A stretch of DNA of 64,000 nucleotides from Saccharothrix sp. NRRL B-16348 (GTDB lineage Bacteria > Actinomycetota > Actinomycetes > Mycobacteriales > Pseudonocardiaceae): assembly GCF_001280085.1 (NCBI RefSeq), contig NZ_LGED01000125.1, forward strand, positions 62,001 through 126,000, read 5' to 3'. Of the stretch, positions 17,030-25,461 are shown one piece after another (positions within the stretch are counted from its first letter, which is position 1; every line of letters begins with the position of its first letter). The notes under the pieces were generated by a model. The model did not search any database. It was not told the DNA's origin and saw only the letters and a list, made by a program, of their open reading frames with translations. The translations under genes and the position numbers were made by a program.

Positions 17030-17931
17030 GCCGTCAGCACCAGCTTGCCCCGCCCGTGGCCCCGTGCGCTGACGCGGTGCGCCTCGGCGGCGTCGGCCAG
17101 CGGGAACGTGCCGCCGACGGTGGTCACCACCTCGCCCTTCGCGGCCCGCTCGGCGAGTTCGGCGAGGCGTTCGGCGGACCGCTGCTGTGGGCCGCCGGTG
17201 AACACCACGCCCAGCGAGTCGGCGGCGTAGTCGGCGATGGTGACGATGCGGCCCGTGCCGCCGCGCAGCTCGATCGACGCGGGCAGCGCGCCCTTGCCCG
17301 CCACGTCGAACACCGCGTCGACCCCTTCGGGCGCCAACGCGCGCACCCGTTCCACCAAGCCCTCGCCGTAGGTCGTCGGCGTGGCGCCGAGCGCGGCGAC
17401 GTGCTCCTGGTTGGCCGGACCGGCGGTGCCGATGACCCGCAACCCCGCCAGCACGCCCAGTTGCACGGCGATCGAGCCCACGCCGCCCGCCGCGCCGTGC
17501 ACCAGCAACGTCTCGCCCGGCTTGACGTCGAGCAGGCCGAACACGCGGTCGGTGGTCTCCAGGGCCACGGGCAGCGTCACGGCGTGCTCCCACGACAGCC
17601 CCGCCGGCTTGCGCACGACCGTGGTCGCCAACGCGAACTCGGCGTACGCGCCGGTGTCGGACCAGCCGAGCACGTCGTCACCGACCGACCAGTCGGTGAC
17701 GTCCGCGCCGACCGCGTCGACCACGCCCGCGACCTCGATGCCCAGGATCGTCGGCAACGGCGTGGTGAAGACGGCTTCCATGCCGCCCGCGCGGACCACC
17801 GCGTCGTACGGGTTCACCCCGGCCGCCCGCACCCGCAGGCGCACCTGGCCCGCACCGGGCTCCGGCCGTTCGACCTCGGCGGGGCGCAGCTCTTCCGGAC
17901 CGCCGAAACGGCTCAGCACAACGGCTTTCAC
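17026..17931 (-). CDS. NADPH:quinone oxidoreductase-like MDR protein
   Basis: A 301-residue zinc-free medium-chain reductase: MKAVVLSRFGGPEEL at the start, RAAGVNPYDAVVRAG, LGIEVAGVVDAVGADV, and the NADPH-binding LVHGAAGGVGSIAVQLG near residue 144. The Cys/His zinc ligands of alcohol dehydrogenases are absent, which places it with quinone reductases and enoyl reductases. It would use NADPH to reduce quinones or enones. It is the first gene of a two-gene unit with the protein of unknown function and is divergent from a tetR gene 102 bp away. Confidence 0.92.
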   Translation of the reverse strand: MKAVVLSRFGGPEELRPAEVERPEPGAGQVRLRVRAAGVNPYDAVVRAGGMEAVFTTPLPTILGIEVAGVVDAVGADVTDWSVGDDVLGWSDTGAYAEFALATTVVRKPAGLSWEHAVTLPVALETTDRVFGLLDVKPGETLLVHGAAGGVGSIAVQLGVLAGLRVIGTAGPANQEHVAALGATPTTYGEGLVERVRALAPEGVDAVFDVAGKGALPASIELRGGTGRIVTIADYAADSLGVVFTGGPQQRSAERLAELAERAAKGEVVTTVGGTFPLADAAEAHRVSARGHGRGKLVLTA

Positions 17932-18033
17932 GATGTCTCCTCAGTGGACTCGCGGTGGACGGTCGCGTGCTCGACCGCACCGGCAAGGCGATGTCGCGGC
18001 CTTCGCACGGTCTCCCGGCTACAGTCCGCCGTC

Positions 18034-18678
18034 ATGACCGACAAGCCCGCGCGCGGCGGTGGTGCGCCCCAGGACGTCGAACTGGCCCGGCTGCGCGAGC
18101 CCGCGCCGAGGGAACGGGCCGACGCGGCGCGCAACCGGGCCAAGATCCTCGACGTCGCGGCGCGGCTGTTCGCGCGGCACGGCGTCGCGGAGGTGTCGAT
18201 GGACCAGATCGCCGCGGCGGCCGAGGTCGGCAAGGGGACGCTGTTCCGCCGGTTCGGCGACAAGGCGGGGCTGGCTTCGGCGCTGCTGGGCGCGCGCGAG
18301 GAGGAACTGCAGGCCGCGATCCTCGGCGGGCCGCCGCCGCTGGGGCCGGACGCGCCCGCGGGGGAGCGGCTGGTCGCGTTCGTGGTCGCGTACGCGGACT
18401 TCCTGGAGGCTAACCTCGACCTGGTGCGGCTGTCCGAGACCGCCAGCCCGAGCGCCCGCTACCGGACGGGCGCGTACCGGTTCTGGCACCTGCACGTGCG
18501 CATCCTGCTCGCCGAGGCGCGGCCGGACCTCGACGCCGACTACTTCGCGCACGCGCTGCTCGCACCGCTGGCCGCCGACCTGCGGCACGCCACCGGCGAC
18601 GTGTTCTCCGCCGAGCGCGTCGCCACCGACCTCACCCACCTGGCCCGACTGGTCCTCACCGGTCGGATCATGCCGTGA
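18034..18678 (+). CDS. TetR-family transcriptional regulator
   Basis: A 214-residue regulator. The helix-turn-helix lies at about residues 34-80 (ILDVAARLFARHGVAEVSMDQIAAAAEVGKGTLFRR in pieces), with an N-terminal Arg-rich lead. The C-terminal domain is all-helical (LVAFVVAYADFLEANLDLVRLSE). It precedes the azoreductase gene, whose promoter has two copies of a CGGAC-CGCA-GTCCG palindrome, the probable binding site. Control of the divergent quinone reductase is also possible, but no such palindrome is seen there. Confidence 0.9.
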   Translation: MTDKPARGGGAPQDVELARLREPAPRERADAARNRAKILDVAARLFARHGVAEVSMDQIAAAAEVGKGTLFRRFGDKAGLASALLGAREEELQAAILGGPPPLGPDAPAGERLVAFVVAYADFLEANLDLVRLSETASPSARYRTGAYRFWHLHVRILLAEARPDLDADYFAHALLAPLAADLRHATGDVFSAERVATDLTHLARLVLTGRIMP

Positions 18679-18698
18679 TCCACGTCTCCGCGCGAAAC

Positions 18699-18752
18699 CG
18701 GACCGCAGTCCGCTAGAGTGGCCATCAACCGGACCGCAGTCCGGTTGATGGC
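18699..18752 (+). promoter_or_regulatory. Two large palindromes in the azoreductase promoter
   Basis: Site 2 has perfect 14-bp arms: GCCATCAACCGGAC (18721-18734), centre CGCA, GTCCGGTTGATGGC (18739-18752). Site 1 repeats the core CGGAC-CGCA-GTCCG (18699-18712). Centres are 31 bp, three helical turns, apart. They lie just before the azoreductase start and are the likely operator of the adjacent TetR. Confidence 0.85.
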
Positions 18753-18773
18753 ATCGTGACGGAGGACTGGACC

Positions 18774-19400
18774 ATGACGACCCTGCTGCACATCTCCGCG
18801 TCGCCGAGGGGCGAGGCCTCGGAGTCGCTGTCGATCGCCCGCACGTTCCTCGACGCCTACCGGGCGAACCACCCCGACCACCGGGTCGACGAGTTCGACC
18901 TGTGGGACGGCACGCTGCCCCCGTTCGGGCCGGACGCCGCGGCGGCCAAGATGGCGGTGTTCGCGGGGCAGGAGCCGACGGGTGCCGCCGCGCGGGCGTG
19001 GGAGGCCGCGACCAGGACGTTCGACCGCTTCGCCGCCGCCGACGCGTACCTGTTCAGCGTGCCCATGTGGAACGCGGGCGTGCCCTACGTCCTCAAGCAG
19101 TTCATCGACGTGGTGAGCCAGCCGGGCATGGCGTTCGGGTTCGACCCCGAGCACGGCTACGCCGGTCTGCTCACGGGCAGGAAGGCGGCCGTCGTCTACA
19201 CCGGCGCTGTGTACGGGGAGGGTCGCGGCCCGGCGTTCGGCGAGGACTTCCAGCGGCCGTTCTTCAGCGGGTGGCTGCGCTGGGCGGGGATCACCGACAT
19301 CACCGAGATCGAGTTCCGCCCGAACCTGGTGACCGCCGACGCCGACGCGCGCCGTGAGCGGGCGCACGAGGAGGCCGCCAAGGCCGCCGCGAACTTCTGA
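18774..19400 (+). CDS. FMN-dependent NADH:quinone/azo oxidoreductase
   Basis: A 208-residue flavodoxin-like protein of the AzoR family: TTLLHISASPRGEASESLS binds the FMN phosphate, SVPMWNAGVPYVLKQFID is the second FMN contact, and TGAVYGEG lies near the active site. Such enzymes reduce quinones and azo or nitro compounds by two electrons and protect against electrophile stress. ATG 18774 is chosen over GTG 18756 because GGAGG lies eight bases before it. The tandem palindromes upstream and the adjacent tetR indicate an inducible detoxification gene. Confidence 0.93.
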   Translation: MTTLLHISASPRGEASESLSIARTFLDAYRANHPDHRVDEFDLWDGTLPPFGPDAAAAKMAVFAGQEPTGAAARAWEAATRTFDRFAAADAYLFSVPMWNAGVPYVLKQFIDVVSQPGMAFGFDPEHGYAGLLTGRKAAVVYTGAVYGEGRGPAFGEDFQRPFFSGWLRWAGITDITEIEFRPNLVTADADARRERAHEEAAKAAANF

Positions 19401-19471
19401 CCTGCCCGGACTCCCCGACCCTCCGGGACTCCAGCGCGGCCGGGTGGCCGGCACGTCGGCGGGACGGCGCG

Positions 19472-20002
19472 TCACCGGTGGGCGCAGGCGGTCAGGGCGG
19501 TGAACGCCTCCCAGGCCTCCTCGGGCCCGAACCGCCGCGGTGGCAGCACGTAGTGCAGCGCTTCGTACGAGAGGTCGCCCCACGGCTCAAGTCGGTGCGC
19601 CCGGCCGAGAACCCGGCCGCAGTCGGCGCACGCGAGCCACGGAACCACGACGAGATCCGCCTCCGGCTCGCCACCCGCCTCCGTCAACGGCTCCGCACCT
19701 GCCGTCATCGCCGCATCCGCCGCCGGTTCGCCTTCGACTGTCCGCACCCGGCCGCCGGGGCGTGACCGGCAGCGGCGCAGGGCGGGTTCGACCGATTCCC
19801 GCACGCCCCAGACCTCCGCGGTGACGGCGATGCGCGCGCGTTCGTCGTCGTCGATCGCCACGTCGCCGTCCGCCAGGCCGGTCATCAGCAGGTCGATCCC
19901 GGCCTCCTGCTCGCCGATGTCCCAGCACTCGACCACGTCCCGCGCCCGTGCCGGCGGCAGCAGCGCCGCCAGCTCGCACCACCGGGCCCTGTCCTCGTCC
20001 AC
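19472..20002 (-). CDS. Hypothetical protein with a Cys pair
   Basis: A 176-residue acidic protein from GTG 20002. The N-terminal half is helical (ELAALLPPARARDVVECWDIGEQEAGIDLLM, cited in parts), with a variable middle of Ala/Glu/Gly. The C-terminal half carries WLACADCGRVLGRAH and a final CAHR, so a metal site (CxxC, H, C) is possible. I do not recognise it. It is convergent with the azoreductase gene and divergent from the iron-uptake operon; the IdeR-type box lies 42 bp upstream of its start, so iron control of this gene too cannot be excluded. Confidence 0.6.
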   Translation of the reverse strand: MDEDRARWCELAALLPPARARDVVECWDIGEQEAGIDLLMTGLADGDVAIDDDERARIAVTAEVWGVRESVEPALRRCRSRPGGRVRTVEGEPAADAAMTAGAEPLTEAGGEPEADLVVVPWLACADCGRVLGRAHRLEPWGDLSYEALHYVLPPRRFGPEEAWEAFTALTACAHR

Positions 20003-20043
20003 GTCACCGAGGCTAACCGGACGATCGACTCGGCCCGTGCGTC

Positions 20044-20059
20044 GGTTAGCCTTACCTAA
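20044..20059 (+). promoter_or_regulatory. IdeR/DmdR-type iron box
   Basis: GGTTAGCCTTACCTAA matches the core of the DtxR/IdeR consensus (GGTTAGSCTAACCTAA) at 15 of 16 positions. It sits 17 bp before the first permease start. Repression by iron-loaded IdeR is expected. A half-like site (AGGCTAACC) lies about 35 bp upstream. Confidence 0.85.
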
Positions 20060-20076
20060 ACTTCGGGGAGGTGCGG

Positions 20077-21078
20077 GTGTCGCGCGACGCGGTGCGAGGG
20101 GTCGGCCTGCTGGTGTCGATCGGCGTGCTGGGCCTGATCGTGCTGCTCAGCCTGTGGATCGGCACCAAGAGCATCCCGTTCGCGGACACCTTCGCCCTGC
20201 TCTTCGCCGACGACGGCACCGGCGACGCGGCCATCGTGCGCGCCGTCCGCGTGCCCCGGGCCGTGCTCGGCCTGCTGGTCGGCGCGGCGCTCGGGTTGTC
20301 CGGCGCGGTGATGCAGGCGTTGACCCGCAACCCGCTCGCCGACCCCGGCCTGCTCGGCGTGAACATGGGCGCGGCGGCGGCGATCGTGTCCGCCATCGCG
20401 TTCTTCGGCATCACCAGCCCCACCGGGTACGTGTGGTTCGCGCTGCTCGGCGCGGCCGGCACGGCGACCGTCGTCTACGTCCTCGGCGCGGCGGGCCGGG
20501 GCGCGGCCACCCCCGACCGGCTGGTGCTCAGCGGCGCGGCCCTGACCGCCGTGCTCTACGCCTACGTCTCGGCGATCCTGCTGCTGTTCACGCACACGTT
20601 CGACTCGTTCCGGTTCTGGAACGTCGGCTCGCTCGCCGGCCGCGACTTCGAGCTGATCGGCCAGGTGTCGCCGTTCGTGCTGCCCGGCATCCTGATCGCG
20701 TTCCTGCTCGCCCGGAACCTCAACGTGCTGGCGCTCGGCGACCACACGGGCAAGGCGCTCGGCGCGAACGTCAACCGCACCCGCGCGTTCGGCGTCCTCG
20801 CCGTCACGCTCATGGCGGGCGCCGCGACCGCCGCCGCCGGGCCGATCGCGTTCGTCGGCCTGACCGTGCCGCACGTGGCCCGCATGATCGGCGGCAGCGA
20901 CCAGCGCTGGGTGCTGGCGTTCTCCGCGGTGCTCTCGCCGATCCTGCTGCTCGGGTCGGACATCGTCGGCCGCGTGGTCATCGCGCCGCAGGAGATGGAG
21001 GTCGGCATCATCACCGCGTTCATCGGCGCGCCCGTGTTCATCGCGCTGTGCCGGCGCCGGAAGTTGGCCACGCTGTGA
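20077..21078 (+). CDS. Iron-siderophore ABC transporter permease (FecCD) 1
   Basis: A 333-residue membrane protein of the FecCD/BtuC family with about ten hydrophobic helices. Family landmarks are RVPRAVLGLLVGAALGLSGAVMQALTRNPLADPGLLGVN (in parts) and the C-terminal GPIAFVGLTVPHVARM, which contacts the ATPase. GTG 20077 is preferred to GTG 20071 since GGGGAGG ends at 20071, leaving a normal 5-nt gap. The downstream permease overlaps by 4 nt, and together they form a pseudo-twofold channel for ferric siderophores. The iron box upstream fits this role. Confidence 0.94.
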   Translation: MSRDAVRGVGLLVSIGVLGLIVLLSLWIGTKSIPFADTFALLFADDGTGDAAIVRAVRVPRAVLGLLVGAALGLSGAVMQALTRNPLADPGLLGVNMGAAAAIVSAIAFFGITSPTGYVWFALLGAAGTATVVYVLGAAGRGAATPDRLVLSGAALTAVLYAYVSAILLLFTHTFDSFRFWNVGSLAGRDFELIGQVSPFVLPGILIAFLLARNLNVLALGDHTGKALGANVNRTRAFGVLAVTLMAGAATAAAGPIAFVGLTVPHVARMIGGSDQRWVLAFSAVLSPILLLGSDIVGRVVIAPQEMEVGIITAFIGAPVFIALCRRRKLATL

Positions 21079-22103
21079 GGACCGTCCGGACGTCCGCCGT
21101 CTCGCTGCGGATCAGCGAACGCGCCCTGCTCGTCAGCGCGGGCATCGCCGTGCTGACCGCGGTCGCCGCCGTCGCCACCATGGTGACCGGCGACTTCCCG
21201 CTGACCGTCGGCGAGGTGCTGTCGACCTTCGTCGGGCAGGGCGACGGCTACGCCGACTTCGTGATCTTCACGCTGCGCCTGCCACGCCTGATCACCGGTC
21301 TGCTGGTCGGCGCGGCGCTCGCGCTCAGCGGCGCGATCCTGCAGAGCCTGTCGCGCAACCCGTTGGCCAGCCCCGACATCATCGGCTTCACCCAGGGCGC
21401 GGCCACCGGCGCGATCGCGGTCCTCGTGCTGGCGCAGGGCAGCATGGCGGCCACCGCGCTCGGCGCGACCGTCGCGGGCCTGCTCACGTCCACCGCCGTC
21501 TACCTGCTGGCGCTCAAGCAGGGCGTGCAGGGCTTCCGGCTGGTGCTCATCGGCATCGGCGTGAGCGCGATGATGCTCGCGGTCAACTCCTACCTGCTCA
21601 CCCGGGCCACGCTGGAGAGCGCGCTGGCCGCGCAGACGTGGCTGGTCGGCGGCTTGAACAACCGCGGCTGGGACCAGGCGCAGGTGGTCGCCGTCGTGCT
21701 GGCCGTGCTGCTGCCGTGCGCGCTGGCGCTGGGCAGGCGGCTGGCGTTGCTGGAGATGGGCGACAGCGCCGCGACGGGACTCGGTGTGAACGCCGAGCGC
21801 ACCCGCCTGGCGCTGCTCGCGGTGAGCGTCGGCCTGGCCGCCGTCGCCACGGCCGCCGCCGGGCCGATCAGCTTCGTGGCCCTGGCCGCGCCGCAGGTCG
21901 CCCGACGGCTCACCGGCGCGTCCGGCCCCGGGCTGGCCGCGTCGGCGTTGACCGGCGGTCTGCTGCTGGTCGTCAGCGACTTCGCGGTGCAACGGCTGTT
22001 CCCGACGACCCAGCTGCCGGTCGGCATCGCCACCGGCGCGATCGGCGGGCTCTACCTGGTGTGGCTGCTGGCCCACGAGTGGCGGAAGGGGAGCACGACG
22101 TGA
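21075..22103 (+). CDS. Iron-siderophore ABC transporter permease (FecCD) 2
   Basis: A 342-residue FecCD-family permease that pairs with the preceding one. It shows FTLRLPRLITGLLVGAALALSG, LSRNPLASPDIIGFTQGA, and GPISFVALAAPQVARRL near the end. The GTG start overlaps the previous stop (GTGA) and its own stop overlaps the ATPase start (GTGA), so the three subunits are translationally coupled. Permease pairs of this kind import ferric siderophores or haem-like chelates. The specific siderophore cannot be told without the binding protein, which is not in the window. Confidence 0.94.
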   Translation: MRTVRTSAVSLRISERALLVSAGIAVLTAVAAVATMVTGDFPLTVGEVLSTFVGQGDGYADFVIFTLRLPRLITGLLVGAALALSGAILQSLSRNPLASPDIIGFTQGAATGAIAVLVLAQGSMAATALGATVAGLLTSTAVYLLALKQGVQGFRLVLIGIGVSAMMLAVNSYLLTRATLESALAAQTWLVGGLNNRGWDQAQVVAVVLAVLLPCALALGRRLALLEMGDSAATGLGVNAERTRLALLAVSVGLAAVATAAAGPISFVALAAPQVARRLTGASGPGLAASALTGGLLLVVSDFAVQRLFPTTQLPVGIATGAIGGLYLVWLLAHEWRKGSTT

Positions 22104-22903
22104 CCAGGCTCCGAGGGTCGGAACTGACGTTGTCCTACGACGAGCGCGTCGTCGTGTCCGAACTGGACGTCGAGATCCCGGACGGCTCGTTCACCGTCAT
22201 CGTGGGCCCCAACGCCTGCGGCAAGTCCACCGTGCTCAAGGCGTTGGCGCGGATGCTCAAACCGCGCGCCGGCGCCGTGTACCTCGACGGTGAGGCGATC
22301 TCGACGTACCGCTCCAAGGAGGTCGCCCGCCGGCTCGGCCTGCTGCCGCAGACCTCCATCGCGCCCGGCGGCATCACCGTCGGCGAACTCGTGGCCCGCG
22401 GCCGGTACCCGCACCAGCGGTTGCTGCGGCAGTGGTCCGTCGAGGACGAGGAGGTCACCGCCGGCGCGATGCGGATGACCGGCGTGCACGACCTGGCCGA
22501 CCGCCTCGTCGACGAGCTGTCCGGCGGGCAGCGGCAACGCGTGTGGCTCGCCATGGTGCTGGCGCAGCAGACGTCGATCCTGCTGCTGGACGAGCCGACC
22601 ACGTTCCTCGACATCGCGCACCAGGTCGAGGTGCTGGACCTGTGCGCCGACCTGCACGAGGACGGCAACCACACGTTGGTCGCCGTGCTGCACGACCTGA
22701 ACCAGGCGTGCCGCTACGCCACCCACCTGATCGCGATGAAGCCCGGTGTCGGCGTGGTGGCGCAGGGCAAGCCGGCCGACATCGTGACGGCGGAGCTGGT
22801 GGAGGACGTGTTCGGCCTGCCGTGCCGGGTGATCGCCGACCCGGAGACCGACACGCCCCTGATCGTGCCGTTGCGGCGGCAGCGCGTCACCCAGTCCGCG
22901 TAG
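22100..22903 (+). CDS. Iron-siderophore ABC transporter ATPase (FepC/FecE-like)
   Basis: A 267-residue ABC ATPase: Walker A GPNACGKST, signature LSGGQRQRVW, Walker B ILLLDEPTTFLD, and switch His in AVLHDLNQ. VTLSYDERVVVSELDVEIPDG-like N-terminus and RGRYPHQRLLRQWS are typical of the FepC group. It powers the two upstream permeases. It overlaps the second permease by 4 nt and ends only 3 bp from the stop of the convergent epimerase gene. No siderophore-binding lipoprotein follows, so this unit must borrow one encoded elsewhere. Confidence 0.95.
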   Translation: MTRLRGSELTLSYDERVVVSELDVEIPDGSFTVIVGPNACGKSTVLKALARMLKPRAGAVYLDGEAISTYRSKEVARRLGLLPQTSIAPGGITVGELVARGRYPHQRLLRQWSVEDEEVTAGAMRMTGVHDLADRLVDELSGGQRQRVWLAMVLAQQTSILLLDEPTTFLDIAHQVEVLDLCADLHEDGNHTLVAVLHDLNQACRYATHLIAMKPGVGVVAQGKPADIVTAELVEDVFGLPCRVIADPETDTPLIVPLRRQRVTQSA

Positions 22904-22906
22904 CGG

Positions 22907-23806
22907 TCACTCCGGCAGGGCGTAGGCCCCGGCGGCGATGTCCTCGAAGAGCGTCGGGCCCGTGGGCGTCCAGCCGACCAGTTCCCGGGTGCGGGCGTTC
23001 GACGCGGTGATGTCGAGGCCGGCGAAGTGCCCGATCCAGCCGAAGTGCGCCTCGGCGTCCTCCCGGGCGACCGACACCGTGTGCAGGCCCAGGTAGTCGC
23101 CGAGGGCGGCGGCGATGTCGCGGAGGGGCAGTCCTTCCTCGGCCACGGCGTGCACCCGTGACCCCGCCGGCGCCTGCTCCAGCGCGAGCCGGACGAGCCG
23201 GGCGGCGTCGGAACGGTGCACGGCCGGCCAGCGGTTCGAGCCGTCGCCGAGGTAGCCAACCACGCCCCGCTGCTTCGCGACCTTCGCCAGGGTCGAGACG
23301 AAGCCGTGGTCGCCCATGCCGTGCACGGACGCGGCGAGGCGCAGCGCCACCGGCCGGACGCCGCGGTCGGCGTACCCCAGCGCGAGGTTCTCGCTGCCGC
23401 CGCGCGGTGAGTCGGCGCCGTGGTGCGGTGACAGGTCGTCCTCCGTGAACGGCCGGTCCGTGATGCCCGAGTCGAGGCCCGAGGCGAACAGGAACGGTTT
23501 GCCGCTGCCCTCGACGGTGTCGAGCATCCGCTGGACGGCGGCGCGTTCGCTGCGCCCGGCGCCCGCGTAGTCGGTGAAGTCGTGCTTGAAGGCGAGGTGG
23601 ACGACGCCGTCGGTGGCCGCGGCGGCCGGGGCGAGGCTGTCGAGGTCGTCCAGGCTGCCGCGGTGGGCGGTGACGCCCTTGGCCTCCAGCGCGGCGGCGG
23701 CCTCGTCGGAGCGGGCGAGGCCGACGACCTCGTACCCGTGGGCGAGCAGTTCGTCGGTGACGGCCGAGCCGATCCAGCCGGAGGCACCGGTGACGAAGAC
23801 GCGCAT
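22907..23806 (-). CDS. NAD(P)-dependent epimerase/dehydratase-family (extended SDR) protein
   Basis: A 299-residue extended SDR. MRVFVTGASGWIGSAV is the Rossmann nucleotide site and GVVHLAFKHDF the conserved strand after it. The usual YxxxK is altered: the region SPRGGSENLALGYADRG lacks a clear Tyr-x3-Lys, as in several atypical NAD-binding members. It is close to proteins annotated as SDR family oxidoreductases adjacent to TetR genes. The ATG follows GGAAGGA. The divergent tetR and shared palindromes suggest a stress- or xenobiotic-induced reductase. Confidence 0.87.
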   Translation of the reverse strand: MRVFVTGASGWIGSAVTDELLAHGYEVVGLARSDEAAAALEAKGVTAHRGSLDDLDSLAPAAAATDGVVHLAFKHDFTDYAGAGRSERAAVQRMLDTVEGSGKPFLFASGLDSGITDRPFTEDDLSPHHGADSPRGGSENLALGYADRGVRPVALRLAASVHGMGDHGFVSTLAKVAKQRGVVGYLGDGSNRWPAVHRSDAARLVRLALEQAPAGSRVHAVAEEGLPLRDIAAALGDYLGLHTVSVAREDAEAHFGWIGHFAGLDITASNARTRELVGWTPTGPTLFEDIAAGAYALPE

Positions 23807-23821
23807 GACGTTCCTTCCAAC

Positions 23822-23870
23822 ATGTCAGTGACTGACATCGAACGTAGCACGACATGTCAGCGGCTGTCAT
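23822..23870. promoter_or_regulatory. Paired ATGTCAG palindromes between SDR and tetR
   Basis: ATGTCAG-TGA-CTGACAT (23822-23838) is a perfect 7-bp inverted repeat. ATGTCAG-CGG-CTGTCAT (23854-23870) is the same with one mismatch. Centres are 32 bp, about three turns, apart. They lie between the divergent starts and probably bind the adjacent TetR protein. Confidence 0.85.
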
Positions 23871-23886
23871 TACTACACTGCCGGTC

Positions 23887-24441
23887 ATGAGCCGCTGGGA
23901 GCCGGACGCCCGCGGGCGGATGATCCGCGCCGCGATGGACCTCTTCGCCGAGCGCGGCTTCGACCACACGACCGCGGTCGACATCGCCGAACGCGCCGGC
24001 GTGACCGAGCGGACCTTCTTCCGCCACTTCGCCGACAAGCGCGAGGTGCTCTTCGACGGTTCCCAGGCCCTGGAGCAGGCGGCGTCCACCGCGATCCTCG
24101 CCGCGCCCGCCTCGTCGGGGCCCCTCGACGCCGCGCTGGCCGGCGTGATCGCGGCGGGTGGCCTGCTGGAGGACCGGCGCGAGCACGCCGTGCGGCGGAA
24201 CCTGCTGGTCGAGGCCAACCCGGGACTGCGGGAACGGGAACTGCTCAAGCTCACCGCCCTGGTCGACGCGACGGCCGAGGCGTTGCGCACGCGCGGCGTC
24301 GACGACCTGATCGCCGCCCTCGCCGCCCACAGCGCGGTGACGGTGTTCCAGCTCGCGTTCACCCGCTGGGTGTCGGAGGAGCGCCCACCGGCCCTCGCCG
24401 CCTGCATCGCGGACACCGCCGCACTGCTGCGCGCCCTCTGA
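23887..24441 (+). CDS. TetR-family transcriptional regulator
   Basis: A 184-residue regulator with the helix-turn-helix at about residues 12-55 (MIRAAMDLFAERGFDHTTAVDIAERAGVTERTFFRHF, in parts) and a helical C-terminal domain. ATG 23887 (MSRWEPDARG) is preferred: the in-frame ATG at 23854 lies inside the second operator palindrome. It is divergent from the SDR gene and most likely represses both itself and that gene through the two ATGTCAG palindromes. Confidence 0.92.
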   Translation: MSRWEPDARGRMIRAAMDLFAERGFDHTTAVDIAERAGVTERTFFRHFADKREVLFDGSQALEQAASTAILAAPASSGPLDAALAGVIAAGGLLEDRREHAVRRNLLVEANPGLRERELLKLTALVDATAEALRTRGVDDLIAALAAHSAVTVFQLAFTRWVSEERPPALAACIADTAALLRAL

Positions 24442-24445
24442 TCGC

Positions 24446-24471
24446 GCCGGTGCGGGCGAGCCGCACCCGGC
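24446..24471. terminator. Bidirectional hairpin between tetR and SDR
   Basis: GCCGGTGCGG pairs with CCGCACCCGGC around GCGAG, with one bulged C. It fills the 30-bp gap between two convergent genes. Confidence 0.6.
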
Positions 24472-25329
24472 TCAGACCTGCCACCTCGCGCGACCGGGGG
24501 GTTCGGGCGTCAGGTCGGTCTCGAACACGGCGGCGATGGAGTCCACGTCCCACGAGTCGCGGGTCAGCACGGGCCGCTTCACGGCGTACTGCGAGACCAC
24601 GTGCAGCTTGTCCGGCAGGAATCGGATCAGTTGGCTCGTCACGCCGGTGGACAGGTCGCTGAGCAGGTACGTCACCAGGGGTGCCATCTTGTCCGGTGTC
24701 TGGTCGCGTGAGCTGATCTGGTCGGCACGCGGGTCGAGGTCCATCATCGGCGTCCACGCGAGCGGCGCGACGGCGTTGACGCGGACGTCCCGCGCGGCCA
24801 GCGACCCGGCCCACGACAGGGTCAGCGACGCCACCGCGCCCTTGGACGCCGAGTAGGCCGCGGCGCCGGCGCGGCCCAGCATCGCGCCCGACACGACGTT
24901 CACGATCGACCCGCCGCGCATCACCTTCGCCGCCGCCGTGCCGCAGTACATCGTGCCGAGCACGTTCACCTCGACCACCGACCGCAGCACGTCCGGCTCG
25001 TCGTCCCACGGCTCGGCGAAGTGCGTGACGCCCGCGTTGTTCACCAGGCCGTCGACCCGCCCGAACGCCGACCCGCACAGCTCCACGGGCGCCGTCGCGA
25101 CCGACGGATCGGTCACCGACCCGGTGTGCGCCACGGCCTCGCCGCCCGCGTCCACGATCGACGCGGCGACCGACGGGGCGCCTTCCACGTCGTTCACCAC
25201 GACCCGCGCGCCCGACGCCGCCGCGTGCCGCGCGTACGCCTCGCCCAACCCGCGACCCGCACCGGTCACGATCACGGCCTTGCCGTCCAGGATCCCCACA
25301 CCCACCCCCGCGGTCCGTTCACCAGCCAC
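24472..25329 (-). CDS. SDR-family oxidoreductase (MFE-2/FabG-like)
   Basis: A 285-residue SDR: TGAGRGLGEAYARHAAASGARVVVND (in parts) is the cofactor site, with Asp at the end of beta-2 pointing to NAD; NNAGVTHF; Ser in VNVVSGAM; YSASK. The C-terminal extension of about 50 residues (LPDKLHVVSQYAVKRPVLTRDSW) resembles that of dehydrogenases acting on CoA thioesters in fatty-acid or steroid side-chain degradation. The GTG start at 25329 is uncertain; a GTG about 24 nt downstream would also keep the fold. Confidence 0.85.
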   Translation of the reverse strand: MAGERTAGVGVGILDGKAVIVTGAGRGLGEAYARHAAASGARVVVNDVEGAPSVAASIVDAGGEAVAHTGSVTDPSVATAPVELCGSAFGRVDGLVNNAGVTHFAEPWDDEPDVLRSVVEVNVLGTMYCGTAAAKVMRGGSIVNVVSGAMLGRAGAAAYSASKGAVASLTLSWAGSLAARDVRVNAVAPLAWTPMMDLDPRADQISSRDQTPDKMAPLVTYLLSDLSTGVTSQLIRFLPDKLHVVSQYAVKRPVLTRDSWDVDSIAAVFETDLTPEPPGRARWQV

Positions 25330-25461
25330 CGATCATTTCACGCGATCAGGCGATTCGGCGCAGCGCCGGCAGAACGCGCGCGGAAATGTGGTAAACATAA
25401 AGGTTGACTTCGCCGGAAATGGCGGGATGAAGACAGTCCCAGTATATCACAGGGGGCAAGC

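Noticed and set aside
25380..25461. Rifamycin-associated element before the HelR-like gene
   Set aside because: GGGGGCAAGC is present near 25452, but the matching left half (GGGGCTTGC) is missing, so it is not the known palindrome.
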